Source: Desulfatitalea sp. BRH_c12 (GTDB lineage: Bacteria; Desulfobacterota; Desulfobacteria; Desulfobacterales; Desulfosarcinaceae). Taken from it: DNA of 64,000 nt. A model generated the notes under the pieces. That model had not been told where the DNA came from. It made no database searches and worked only from the letters and a program-made list of their open reading frames with translations. A program made the position numbers and the translations under genes. The stretch spans positions 31,667-95,666 of the forward strand of contig LADR01000020.1 in the NCBI GenBank assembly GCA_000961655.1, given 5' to 3'. Below, piece after piece: positions 53,063 to 62,635 of the stretch (position 1 is its first letter; the number at the start of each line of letters is the position of its first letter).

Positions 53063-54064
53063 TCAGATATTGTAGATATGAGGCTTGTATTTTTCAAAAT
53101 TCGACCGGTACCATGCCACCGTTTCCTCGAGTCCGCTTTTTAACGAATAGAGCGGCTTCCAATGGAGCGTTGACTGGGCTCTCGTATTGTTGCATATGAG
53201 CTCAAACACTTCACTGTCGGTTGGGCGGACACGTTTCTCCGATTGTTTTATGCTGACGGGCTTTCCGCAGATCTCTATCAACAGTTGTGCGAGTTGACCG
53301 ACCGCAATACCTTTCCCATTACCAACGTTGATCACCCGTCCGGCGCCGGTTTCGGACTCACCGACCGCGATGAAACCGGCGACGGTGTCTTTGACATAGG
53401 TGAGATCCCTGACCGGCGTCAGTGCCCCCAACTCGATCGTGTCGTTTCCGGACAGGATTTGGCTTATAATGGTTGGGATGACGGCGCGCGCGGATTGGCG
53501 AGGGCCGTATGTATTGAAGGGCCTGATTGTGCAAGCCGGCAAGCTGAAGGTGTGATAATACGATTCGACCAGCTTGTCGGCGCCGATTTTGGTAGCTGCA
53601 TACGGTGACTGGGCCACCATGGGGTGTGATTCGTCGATCGGCACATACTGCGCCGTGCCGTATGTTTCGGATGTCGATGTGTGGACCAGGCGATGCACAT
53701 CAGCCGCCAGACATGCTTGCAGAATGTTTAGCGTCCCAATGATGTTGGTTGCCACAAACGAGGCTGGCGCCTTGTAGGAGTAGGGGATCGAGACGAGCGC
53801 TGCCAGATGGTATACGATTTTGCATCCTTGAACAGCGTTTTGGACCGCAAATGGGTCCCGGATGTCGGACAGGACAATTTCAACGGTGTTCAGAATGTGC
53901 CTGGGAAGCGCTTCAAGCCACCCCCAATCTCCGCGAAAGTTGTAGTGCACCATGGCACGCACGGGATAGCCCGCCTCGACCAGAGATTCGGTCAAATGGC
54001 TTCCGATAAATCCGGATGCACCAGTCACCAGAACTTTTTCTCGATTAGAAGACATCGCATTCAA
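53063..54064 (-). CDS. LegB-like UDP-GlcNAc 4,6-dehydratase (SDR)
   Basis: A 333-residue extended SDR. VTGASGFIGSHLTESLVEAG, MVHYNFRGDWGWLEALP, LAALVSIPYSYKAP, TSTSETYGTAQYVPIDE and SPYAATKIGADKL closely follow LegB-type enzymes, which form the 4-keto-6-deoxy sugar nucleotide in bacillosamine/legionaminic-acid pathways. The following aminotransferase fits the next step. The start may be ATG 54064 or 54055. Confidence 0.88.
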   Translation of the reverse strand: MNAMSSNREKVLVTGASGFIGSHLTESLVEAGYPVRAMVHYNFRGDWGWLEALPRHILNTVEIVLSDIRDPFAVQNAVQGCKIVYHLAALVSIPYSYKAPASFVATNIIGTLNILQACLAADVHRLVHTSTSETYGTAQYVPIDESHPMVAQSPYAATKIGADKLVESYYHTFSLPACTIRPFNTYGPRQSARAVIPTIISQILSGNDTIELGALTPVRDLTYVKDTVAGFIAVGESETGAGRVINVGNGKGIAVGQLAQLLIEICGKPVSIKQSEKRVRPTDSEVFELICNNTRAQSTLHWKPLYSLKSGLEETVAWYRSNFEKYKPHIYNI

Positions 54065-54156
54065 CCTGTTGTTCGGACGATGTACGCTCCTTGGCGCGGC
54101 GCCTGTTCTGACATTCCCCTTAGGGGCTGTTGCGGCACTTACCAGTGAGCGGTGGA

Positions 54157-56760
54157 TTAAAAGCGGAACTGTGATAATCGATTTTGGGGGTGATTGAGGA
54201 TCACACCGATGATTTTATCTTGCGGAAGCATCGTCACAGCCGCACGCAATACCTTCGCTGAGCGGTGCTTGGCCATGACAACCACTGCGATAGCGTCAGC
54301 CAAACCAGAGATCATATCCCCACCTGCGTCGGCGGTTAATGGAATGGAGTTCAACACAATGACATCGTAACTGCGGCGCAGGTGATCCAAAAATCGTTGC
54401 GATATGGTTGTATTCAAATAATCTTGCAGGTGATCGCTCCCATCGGCAGCGGACTCCGCCCGCATGAGCCACAAATGATCGATCGCGCTGACGACGATTT
54501 TTGAATGGAGCTCTTTTTTTATGATCCGGCTGGCATGAAATTGACGGTGCGTATCAACGATCCCATCGTACAGGTCGTCCATTGGTATGGTTCGGCCGTC
54601 CGATTCAACGGCACCATGCAAGAATTCAAATCGACCCGACTCTATCGAAAAAAGCATTTCGATACTGGATTCGATTTGATCCGCAAAAACGGACCGCAGG
54701 TCTTTTTGGGTCGTATAACCGCCATTCACCAGACAGTAGCCCAATCGTTGCCTCCCGGCCTTCGACCGCGCGAGGGCTTCAGTCAACATCTCGGAGGAGA
54801 TAAGATTTTTGCGCAGCAGAAGCGTCCCCAGACGAAAGGCTGTCGCCGTGTCATTCTGCAGATGAATGAGTTTTCCTTCTTCGAATAAGAGCGTCATGGA
54901 GTGGCCGCTGTCGCCACTGACAAACAACTTCCCGGTCGCTTTTTTTTGCTGGATGATGAAAAGCAGATCACCGGTCGACATCGCATCCAAACTGCCGGAT
55001 TTGATCCCCATGGTCGCTATGGTGCGCATAGCCTGCAGCAAGCCCGAACTGTTGGAATACATCGACCCGGCAGGTTCGGACAGAGGGTGGAAGCGGCAAT
55101 CGATCAAAAGGACATTCAAGCCGGTCCGCGCCATGCTGGCGGCGATCGGATGGGCCAGCAACGCATTTGCGGCGCTTCCGTCAGCGCACTGCAGGGCAAC
55201 AACCCGGCCACTGCCCGGTTTGTCCGGGATGTACAGGGACGGTGGGATCGGGTTTCTGATGCGTGGATAAAAATCGTCATTACTGACGCTCTTCCGTTGG
55301 GCAGAAGTCTTTCTGCCTTTTCGGATGTCGCGATCGATCTGTCCTAGTGCGGGCAACCCCAGCTTTAACGGAATATCTTCCGGCATATTTATGGTGTCAC
55401 GGACATGATCGAGCACCAGGGTAAGCCATACGCTTGCGAAACCGCCGATAAACAGCGATAGCAAAAAACTGAGACCGGGTCCAAGCCTGTACGCTGTCGA
55501 AGGTGTACTGGCCAGGGAGACAACTTGAATATTGCTTATGCGAAACGTACCCGCCAGTATAATCAGATTGGTGTTTTTCACCAGAAAATCATAAATGTCC
55601 GAGTGCACTTTTACACGGCTTTTTAAAATTTCGTATTCGACTTTGCGGGCATTGACCTCCGACAGCGCCGCTTCGCTTTTTCTTAACGCCTTCAGAATCT
55701 CCTGCCTTATCATGGCCAGCCGGTCGAGGTGCTGGGCAATGGCTTGCGATTTGCGTTCAATTTCTGATTCGAGCTGTGCGACGACGGCCTCCTTTTCGCT
55801 GTCGGCGGCCTGGGAAACCGGGTGCCTGACGCCATACTTGGAACTTATCCGGACAACCCGCTTTTTGAGAGTGTCGTAGCGCAGTCTGAGATCCTTGATC
55901 GTAGGGTCGTCGGCTATTTCGGCAACGTTCGCGATCGCTTGCGGCTTGCCGGCAAGCGATCGGATCTGATGGTAAATGGACTCTTGCTCGATCCTGTCGT
56001 GCTGAAGACGATTCAAGGCCGCCGTAAACCGGCTGATCTCCTGCAGCGTCCTCTCTTCGATTCTTTCCACCGAAAACATTTCCGCTTCTTTCAAAAAGGC
56101 ATGAATTTCTCTCTGTGACGCTTCCAGCCGCATCTTGAAATGGTCAACCTGCCGGGCGAACCAGTCGAAGGCTTCGTGACGCTTTTCGTCCTGATGTCGG
56201 ATACCGCGGTCGATGGCTGCCTGAACATGCGCATTGACGATACATGTAGCCAGATCAGGGTCGAAGGATAGAAAACTGATGTTTACCAGATTGGTCTCAG
56301 CCACCGGCGCAACCACAAGGTGGTCGACATACCACTCGGTGATCCTGTCAAGGATGGCCCCCTCGCTTAGATTGCTGTTTTCACTCTCCCGGATGATCAA
56401 GCGATACCGCTCATCCATGCTTGACCTGGTCCTGAAAAGCGCGACCAGATCCAGTTGTTCGACAACCTCATGGACCAGAGAACGATTCAGCAGCAGGTTG
56501 AGTTGTGTTTTGAAATATGCTGTCTTGGCGATACCTCCCTCCGGACCGACGCCCAACGGGTCGAGGAGGGACGGTTCCATTTTTATCTCCACCTGCGCGG
56601 TGGCTCTGTACACCGGCTCGACCAGGCTGTCGGCGACCACTATGATGACAACCACGGCAACAAAAACGACTCCTGAAAAAGTTTTGTGGTGCCACAATTT
56701 TAAAAGATACTCGGACAAGTACACGAAATTGTCCTTTAAAGGAGACCTTTGGTGGGTCAC
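54157..56760 (-). CDS. Wzz/BY-kinase-like protein with PATAN insert and dead ATPase site
   Basis: A chain-length-type protein of about 867 residues: N-terminal Wzz domain with a first membrane helix (about 27-47), long coiled coils (about 190-400), a second helix (about 435-455), then a P-loop tyrosine-kinase-like domain. An extra domain of about 130 residues (588-717; LLFIIQQKKATGKLFV, LGTLLLRKNLIS, GRFEFLHG) with PATAN/DUF4388 pattern interrupts it. The P-loop reads DGSAAN where MGEGKT is expected, Walker A' is LLIDCRF, Walker B is VIVLNSIP, and no C-terminal tyrosines remain, so it is predicted to be catalytically inactive. I chose GTG 56760 with AGAGG upstream; upstream in-frame ATGs exist. 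Confidence 0.82.
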   Translation of the reverse strand: MTHQRSPLKDNFVYLSEYLLKLWHHKTFSGVVFVAVVVIIVVADSLVEPVYRATAQVEIKMEPSLLDPLGVGPEGGIAKTAYFKTQLNLLLNRSLVHEVVEQLDLVALFRTRSSMDERYRLIIRESENSNLSEGAILDRITEWYVDHLVVAPVAETNLVNISFLSFDPDLATCIVNAHVQAAIDRGIRHQDEKRHEAFDWFARQVDHFKMRLEASQREIHAFLKEAEMFSVERIEERTLQEISRFTAALNRLQHDRIEQESIYHQIRSLAGKPQAIANVAEIADDPTIKDLRLRYDTLKKRVVRISSKYGVRHPVSQAADSEKEAVVAQLESEIERKSQAIAQHLDRLAMIRQEILKALRKSEAALSEVNARKVEYEILKSRVKVHSDIYDFLVKNTNLIILAGTFRISNIQVVSLASTPSTAYRLGPGLSFLLSLFIGGFASVWLTLVLDHVRDTINMPEDIPLKLGLPALGQIDRDIRKGRKTSAQRKSVSNDDFYPRIRNPIPPSLYIPDKPGSGRVVALQCADGSAANALLAHPIAASMARTGLNVLLIDCRFHPLSEPAGSMYSNSSGLLQAMRTIATMGIKSGSLDAMSTGDLLFIIQQKKATGKLFVSGDSGHSMTLLFEEGKLIHLQNDTATAFRLGTLLLRKNLISSEMLTEALARSKAGRQRLGYCLVNGGYTTQKDLRSVFADQIESSIEMLFSIESGRFEFLHGAVESDGRTIPMDDLYDGIVDTHRQFHASRIIKKELHSKIVVSAIDHLWLMRAESAADGSDHLQDYLNTTISQRFLDHLRRSYDVIVLNSIPLTADAGGDMISGLADAIAVVVMAKHRSAKVLRAAVTMLPQDKIIGVILNHPQNRLSQFRF

Positions 56761-56845
56761 ATTTGCCTCTTGTTGTCGGGCCATTCCTTTGTATTCACGG
56801 AATGACCCGGACAATTCAGAACTCATGCAGATAGAAAATGGGGGA

Positions 56846-57118
56846 TTATTGTTTTTTTTTGTTTTTAAAGTGGACAAAGGATAGAATGGCAAGCCCCGAT
56901 GCGGCTAGCAGCCACACGGCTGGCTCAGGTGCTTTTTTGGGATTTTTTTTGGGGCTTTTAACCGGCTTCTTTTCTATGTTGATTTTCTTTTCGATAACCC
57001 ATGCGGGTTTGTCTGCGTAAGCAACATCACTGAGTTGAAAATAAGCGATTGCAGGTGAAATCAACAAGGATACAGACAGCAACAGGCATTGTATAATTTT
57101 AGGCAATGACCTGCCCAT
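56846..57118 (-). CDS. Small PEP-CTERM protein, likely exosortase substrate
   Basis: A 90-residue exported protein behind AGGAGG. After a signal peptide (about 1-31) comes a short Lys/Pro-rich segment (KKPVKSPKKNPKK) and then the tripartite sorting tail: PEP, a hydrophobic span AVWLLAASGLAILSFV, and a basic end HFKNKKKQ. This is the PEP-CTERM signal recognised by exosortases, and the exosortase gene is 104 bp upstream in the operon. The mature part is so small that it may be a dedicated surface or matrix peptide. Confidence 0.85.
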   Translation of the reverse strand: MGRSLPKIIQCLLLSVSLLISPAIAYFQLSDVAYADKPAWVIEKKINIEKKPVKSPKKNPKKAPEPAVWLLAASGLAILSFVHFKNKKKQ

Positions 57119-57221
57119 TTCACACCTCCTGATTCCGGCACCACCATCACGAGGTGGTTTGCCATACGTGAAGATAAAGCGTTGAGTCAATTTTTTGCTC
57201 TTTGCCGGTTCCCACCCCCTT

Positions 57222-58181
57222 TTAAACCTCTTTGATATGGTGCGGCAGCCATCTTGTTTCGCTGAGCCTGAGAAGCCACAGGGCGAGAAAGATAAACAGC
57301 AGCGCCAGAACCAGGAAAGGCTTCCCGCTTTGCTCATGGTTCGCCACCCAATCCTCGTTTACATAATTGGCTACAAGAGCGATCGTGGCGATCCGCAGTC
57401 CATTTTTGATGATCGACACCGCCACGGTCACCGCCACCAGCACCAACCGGTGCCAGTTGGATTTAAGAAACAGATTTCCTGCAAAGACGCTCACCATGGT
57501 GAGTCCCAGTGCGGAGCGAATCCCACTGCAATCGTGAACGATTTCGATATCGACAACTGGAAGTTGAAACACGAACCCTTCTCTGACGAAAGGTATCCCT
57601 GCGATTTCGAATACCCACGCGAGCACTGTGGCGGATTTCGATGTGAGAAAATGGACGAGTGGATCAAACAAAAATGAGGGTATAGGCACCATGAACAAAA
57701 GGAAAAACAGTGGAAAAATTGCGTTTCTAAAGGCCCGCCTGCCCCAGTTTGCGACAAAAATTCCCATAATGGCAATTATTTTGGACAACAATAAAAGACA
57801 GAAATAATCGGGGGAGGCTAAACTGGATTTATAATGACCTGCAAGATAAGCCAAAAAAATACCCAAGCTTAAAAAGAGAGCACCTTCAAGAGGAGAAAAA
57901 CAGGTGTTAACGAAAATCCGCTGTCGGTATGCCCAAAGGGCGTACAGGCTGGCCCAAGGGACGAAAAACGCGTGAGCAAAGTAGGGATTTACCACCGACA
58001 TCCGGTACAACTCGTAGAACGATGCGCTGATGAGGGCGAGTGCACTGATCGAAATGATCAGAGTCCTCAAGTCACGTGAAAGCAAACTTACTATCATGGC
58101 AAGCCAAGCTGTTGACTGTTCTTTGGGCAACATCGGCATCTTTTTTTGTAAAAGCGTATAGCTCCGCCTGGTGAAGTACAT
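57222..58181 (-). CDS. Exosortase (PEP-CTERM transpeptidase)
   Basis: An eight-span inner-membrane cysteine protease/transpeptidase of 319 residues that cleaves PEP-CTERM tails. Catalytic Cys is in EIVHDCSGIRSALGL (about residue 218), the Arg in KNGLRIATIALVANY (about 263) and the His in VANHEQSGKPF (about 282). Its only evident substrate here is the adjacent 90-residue protein. The subtype cannot be fixed by eye. The gap 58182-58429 upstream holds no gene. Confidence 0.92.
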   Translation of the reverse strand: MYFTRRSYTLLQKKMPMLPKEQSTAWLAMIVSLLSRDLRTLIISISALALISASFYELYRMSVVNPYFAHAFFVPWASLYALWAYRQRIFVNTCFSPLEGALFLSLGIFLAYLAGHYKSSLASPDYFCLLLLSKIIAIMGIFVANWGRRAFRNAIFPLFFLLFMVPIPSFLFDPLVHFLTSKSATVLAWVFEIAGIPFVREGFVFQLPVVDIEIVHDCSGIRSALGLTMVSVFAGNLFLKSNWHRLVLVAVTVAVSIIKNGLRIATIALVANYVNEDWVANHEQSGKPFLVLALLFIFLALWLLRLSETRWLPHHIKEV

Positions 58182-58429
58182 GTGTTCACCCGAGAAAGAA
58201 TCGTTGAAGCAATGTTTTTCGAAGGGAATTACGGAAGCGGCAGTCGGATGACGTCACATCGTCAGGAGAAGTGGGGTTTTCAGGATCTTGTATCCTTTTA
58301 TCCTCAGGACGGCCGTTAGGCAATCCGCGGAATGTTGGTTTAAAGGATTAGCCGGCTTTTTCTGTGTACGCCGTACGGACTAAAACCGTGGAAAATGGGC
58401 TACGATTCATACCCTACTCCGACCGAGGG

Positions 58430-59317
58430 TCACCACAGTGACGTAGTAAAATAGCGTTCGGCGCGATCAGGCAAAACGGTGGCTATGCGGCCTTTTCGTT
58501 TGAGGGATAGCTGCCGGGCTGCCCAGATATTCGCGCCTGAGGAAATGCCAACCAGCAATCCATGTACGCGCCACAATTGCCGAGTTGTTTCCAAAGCATC
58601 ATCATCACTGACTTCAATAACATCGTCAATCAAGGATCGATCCAACACGTCCGGCACGAATCCATCTCCGATGCCTTGAATGCTATGCAATCCCGGCTGA
58701 TGACCTAAAAGTGCGGACGCGTTCTTGGGTTCGACCGCCACCACCCAAACGTGCTTCTTGTGTTCTTTGAGAAACTTTCCGATGCCTTGAAGAGTTCCTC
58801 CGCTGCCGACACCGGATACAAAACCATGGATTTCGCCATTCATTTGAGACCAGAGCTCCTGTGCCGTGGTCTGGTAATGAATGAGAGGATTATCCGGGTT
58901 TTCGAACTGTTGAGGCACGAAAATCCGCGTGTCTTCAGATGCCATCCTGCGTACCAGCCTGATAGCTCCTTCTATGCTATCCTCAGCAGGTGTAAGCACC
59001 AGTTCAGCCCCCAGGGCTTGAATCAGTTTTTTGCGCTCCTCACTCATGTTTTCCGGCATGACAATGCGCACGGCGTAACCCTTCAAACAACCTATCAGGG
59101 CGAGACCAATGCCGGTATTCCCCGAGGTGGGCTCGGTTACGATCGAATCTTTTTTCAATCGGCCGTCGCGTTCAGCGCCTTCGATCATGGCCATTGCCAC
59201 GCGGTCTTTGATGCTGCCGCCCGGATTGAGAAATTCAGCCTTGGCGAAAATGTTTTCGCCATTCAATCGAATCAGGGGGGTGTTGCCAATCAGACCGATG
59301 ATGCTGTCCGTGACCAT
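58430..59317 (-). CDS. Cysteine synthase (O-acetylserine sulfhydrylase family)
   Basis: A PLP beta-family enzyme of 295 residues that makes cysteine from O-acetylserine and sulfide. IGNTPLIRLN, the PLP lysine in LNPGGSIKDRVAM, EPTSGNTGIGLAL, GVGSGGTLQGIG and GLLVGISSGAN are intact. GGAGAG precedes ATG 59317. CysM versus CysK cannot be told with confidence. It is a metabolic gene lodged between the kinase and exosortase genes of the polysaccharide operon. Confidence 0.9.
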   Translation of the reverse strand: MVTDSIIGLIGNTPLIRLNGENIFAKAEFLNPGGSIKDRVAMAMIEGAERDGRLKKDSIVTEPTSGNTGIGLALIGCLKGYAVRIVMPENMSEERKKLIQALGAELVLTPAEDSIEGAIRLVRRMASEDTRIFVPQQFENPDNPLIHYQTTAQELWSQMNGEIHGFVSGVGSGGTLQGIGKFLKEHKKHVWVVAVEPKNASALLGHQPGLHSIQGIGDGFVPDVLDRSLIDDVIEVSDDDALETTRQLWRVHGLLVGISSGANIWAARQLSLKRKGRIATVLPDRAERYFTTSLW

Positions 59318-59381
59318 ATCTTCTCTCCGAACCCCATCGACGACCACTGTCGGCGATATAGGGCATTAGTGATGTTACAGC

Positions 59382-62024
59382 TTATTGGATGCCTTCCGTA
59401 TAGTAATTGTAATGACTTGGTTTGGTTCTGACCTTGTTCAGCACAGCGCCGATGATTTTATCTCTCGGCAGTGAGTCGAGTTCGCTATTAATAATTCTGT
59501 ACGACAAATTTCCAGCGCTGATCACTACGATGATGCCGTCGACAAAAGAAGAAAGAGTTTCTACCCCCAACTGTGCGTCCAGTGGCGGTGTGTCGATGAG
59601 AACGACATCGAAACGGGTCTTGACGATTTCAAGCAGTTTTCTGAGCAGAGCCCGGTTGACATGGCCGATCGGCCGCTTGGTCGAGGAATTGGCGGGCAGG
59701 ACGAAAAGATTTTGCTGTTTCGTGCCGACGATATCCTCGAAAATGATGTTTTCGACCATTTTACTGCCTTCTATCCACCCGAGGTTGTCTATCAGTTCAG
59801 AAAAATCCTCGGCATATAGAATCCGTTCACTTTCATACGTTCGCATGAGTCCGGGGCTGAAATGGAAATGTCCTGATTTCCAACTGAACAGTTTCTGAAT
59901 ATGGTCTTCCATTTGCAGACGCAGCGAGCCTCTGAGTTTCTCTCGACTGACATATCCGCTGTTGACAAGAATGTATCCCAGAGGTCGACCGGTGCGGTTG
60001 TGCCGCGCCAGCGCTTCTTGCAACTGATCTTCGGAAATGAATTTGCCTTGCAGCAACATTCTTCCAAGACGATTGGCCGTCGGATTGTTGTCGTCCTGAA
60101 TGTGCAGCAAGGCACCGTTCAGAAAAAATGCACTTAAATTTGAATCATCATTGCGGACGAGCAATTCACCGCTGAGTCTTTTGAGCTGAATCAGAAAGAA
60201 GATATCGTCCACACTGAAATCTTTCAACTCGCCACGACCGATGTTCAGCATTTCGATTCGATGGATTGCGCGCTCCAGTCCGCCACCGTTGCGAAGGCCG
60301 ACCATCGCGGTCAATGTGGACCGCTGGAAATCGGAATCCAGGAGCAGGACGCGGAGACCGGCGCTGGTGAGATTGGCGGCAATTTTCGAAACCACCACCG
60401 TCTTTCCTTCCCCCATTGTCACGCTTTCGACGGCAATCACCCTGCCCTGGCAATTTTCTCCTGAAGGTGTCATCTTGACAGACAGACGGCTGGTTATCCG
60501 GGAAACCGGATCTGCAATAAGTTTTTTTTGATCTTTCAGAGAGTATTGGTGATAGCTTATCTGATCGATTTCTTTTCTTATGGCTTTGTCGTAAGGAATT
60601 ACTCCAAAGACTGTCATACCCAATCTAACGGAGACATCGATCGGTGTTTTGACGGTATTGTCCATGTACTCCAGAAAAAGCGCCAGACCTGTCCCCATGA
60701 ACAAGCCCACGAACGCGGCAGCCAGAAGTACCAGCATCATCGGAAACTGGTCCGGACGCGTCGGAATTTCAGCAGGATCGATCACTCGAATATGGCTGCT
60801 GCTCATCACACTTGCCAGACTTATCTCCTCAGCCTGCTTCAAAAGGAAATCGTATATTTCCCGTGAGCTTTCCGCCTGCTGCTGCAGGACATCATACTGG
60901 GACAGCTTTTCGCCCATCGATAACGCCAATTTCTTTTTTTTTTCGAGCTGGCGGGTTACCAGTGCTTCTATCGAGGCGGCCCGATCCGCCTGGGCCTTGA
61001 TCGTCCTGCGCAAGCGGGCTATTTCAGCGTTGATTTCCGATTTCACATGAGCGAGGGTGGCATTCAGTTCAATCATTTTGGTGTGCTTCGGACCATACTT
61101 GGAAGCCATTTCGATCCGTCTGGAATAGATATCCGACAGTTTGCTTTTCAGATTTTGAATGACGGTGTCGTCTGAGATTTCCGGAAATAGCAAGGTGTCT
61201 ATATTTTCGTCGGTTGTCCGGTCAAGCTGCAAATAGGCGGCCTGACTGGCGATGTGATCGGCTCTGGCCTTGATCAGGGCGTTGTTCAATTCCGCGAATT
61301 CCTGTGAAAAGATATTTTCACGCCCTCCCATCATCATCAAATCGTTGTCCTTCTTGAATGCGTTGACGCTCTCTTGCGCAGTTTTCACCTCTTTTTTTTG
61401 TCTCTCCAATTGCGCCTTCAGCCAGTCAAGGGCCGACTTGGCCCGCTTTTGATGAAGCTGAACGGTGTCCTCGCTGGCCTTTTCAGCATGCGTGTTGACG
61501 ATTTTGGCAGCCATCTCCGGATCTGGACCGGAGAAGCGGATGTGAACCAGGTTGCTTTCAGGGACAGGCTCTATTTCAAAATGATCGGTGTACCACTCTA
61601 CGATTTCCGCCTGCAATTGGACAGCGCCATCGTTGGAGGTCGAAGGCTGCGGGTCGGACGGTTCCTCGGTCAGGGCCACGTAGTACTTCTCCAATTCGAG
61701 TTCCCGGATAACTGTCTGAATCAATGTCCGGTGGCTTAGCAGTTTGACTTCGGTTTTGTAATAGGGATTGACGAAAGCACTGGACCGCGTCTCCGTCTCA
61801 CCCAACGGATCCATGGGCGATGGCTTTCTTTCAATCATGATGAGGGCGCTAGCACGGTAAACTTGCTCCTGATGATGAAAATTCAACACCGCCCCTCCCA
61901 TGACCAGCAGCCAAACAAGCAGGACAACCCATTTTCGGCGTTGGAGGATTGCAAGGTAATCCGAAAGATGACCGGGGGCGGAAAGAACTTTGTAGGGGTG
62001 GGGAAAATTTTCTGATGGTTTCAT
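59382..62024 (-). CDS. Wzz/BY-kinase fusion with PATAN domain inside the kinase
   Basis: The 880-residue protein controls exopolysaccharide chain length and export. Wzz N-domain with membrane helix (33-50), coiled coils (about 195-400), second helix (428-452), then a BY-kinase domain: Walker A MGEGKT (537-542), Walker A' LLLDSDF (about 560-566) and Walker B VVLIDTPP (about 807-814), all intact. Between Walker A' and B lies an extra domain (about 595-725; FFLIQLKRLSGELLV, LGRMLLQGKFIS, GHFHFSPG) with PATAN/DUF4388 pattern. The C-terminus HYNYYTEGIQ holds three tyrosines, the usual autophosphorylation tail. It is paralogous to the gene at 54157. Confidence 0.9.
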   Translation of the reverse strand: MKPSENFPHPYKVLSAPGHLSDYLAILQRRKWVVLLVWLLVMGGAVLNFHHQEQVYRASALIMIERKPSPMDPLGETETRSSAFVNPYYKTEVKLLSHRTLIQTVIRELELEKYYVALTEEPSDPQPSTSNDGAVQLQAEIVEWYTDHFEIEPVPESNLVHIRFSGPDPEMAAKIVNTHAEKASEDTVQLHQKRAKSALDWLKAQLERQKKEVKTAQESVNAFKKDNDLMMMGGRENIFSQEFAELNNALIKARADHIASQAAYLQLDRTTDENIDTLLFPEISDDTVIQNLKSKLSDIYSRRIEMASKYGPKHTKMIELNATLAHVKSEINAEIARLRRTIKAQADRAASIEALVTRQLEKKKKLALSMGEKLSQYDVLQQQAESSREIYDFLLKQAEEISLASVMSSSHIRVIDPAEIPTRPDQFPMMLVLLAAAFVGLFMGTGLALFLEYMDNTVKTPIDVSVRLGMTVFGVIPYDKAIRKEIDQISYHQYSLKDQKKLIADPVSRITSRLSVKMTPSGENCQGRVIAVESVTMGEGKTVVVSKIAANLTSAGLRVLLLDSDFQRSTLTAMVGLRNGGGLERAIHRIEMLNIGRGELKDFSVDDIFFLIQLKRLSGELLVRNDDSNLSAFFLNGALLHIQDDNNPTANRLGRMLLQGKFISEDQLQEALARHNRTGRPLGYILVNSGYVSREKLRGSLRLQMEDHIQKLFSWKSGHFHFSPGLMRTYESERILYAEDFSELIDNLGWIEGSKMVENIIFEDIVGTKQQNLFVLPANSSTKRPIGHVNRALLRKLLEIVKTRFDVVLIDTPPLDAQLGVETLSSFVDGIIVVISAGNLSYRIINSELDSLPRDKIIGAVLNKVRTKPSHYNYYTEGIQ

Positions 62025-62631
62025 ATCGCATCCTCGGTTGACTCACATGGGCACTTTGTCAGACACGCCCGTCAGATGGTGCTTTTGGCGTTCACCGTTT
62101 GTTGCCCATTGATTTGGGAAAGTGCTTGATTTCGACTTCTTGCTCGGCAATTGGATCCGGCCGCTACGCTGAATGCTGGAAATGTGGTTTGATCGGATCA
62201 AGTTTCATCGTGGATTGTTCTGGGAGCGTCAGTGGTGCTTGTCACATCTTTAGCGACATTCGGGAATCACAACAATAGGCGGTAAGTAGGAATCTGGCAT
62301 TATTCTGGACTTTCCTGTTAGGCCTGATGAACTATGGGAACCAAAGGGCCGCTAATCCTAAAGGACGGCGTCCCCCAAGACGCTCAAGCAAACCGTCCGG
62401 GTTCTTACGATATTGAACACGGAGACGATAGCCGCCGTTCGACGGCCCGACTTGGAAGGGTGCGTCTGCCCAATATGCATATTGATCAAGGAGGAACGTC
62501 GCTTGTTGGACGGAGCCGTGAAAAGTTCAAGGTCAAGACATCGCGAAGCCCGTGTCCTGTGGCGTACTGGCCGTACGCCGCAAGGACAACGGGATGAAGC
62601 GCAACGCAGATATGGACGCTTTACGGCGCCG
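62025..62631. other. Gene-free leader of the Wzz/kinase gene
   Basis: About 600 bp separate the LuxR-type regulator from the kinase operon. Besides the inverted-repeat element below, it contains a compact structure at 62363-62398: outer GGACGG/CCGTCC around an inner GCGTC-GACGC hairpin. A promoter for the minus-strand operon should lie here; I see no clear -24/-12 motif. Short frames on both strands are not credible genes. Confidence 0.5.
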
Positions 62632-62635
62632 TCAA
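62503..62635. repeat. MITE-like inverted-repeat element
   Basis: TTG..GGACGGAGCCGTGAAAAG at the left (62503-62525) and CGCTTTACGGCGCCGTCAA at the right (62617-62635) are imperfect terminal inverted repeats. Inside is a palindrome GGCGTAC-TGGCC-GTACGCC (62561-62579). The right end supplies the stop codon of the LuxR-type gene. Confidence 0.5.
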
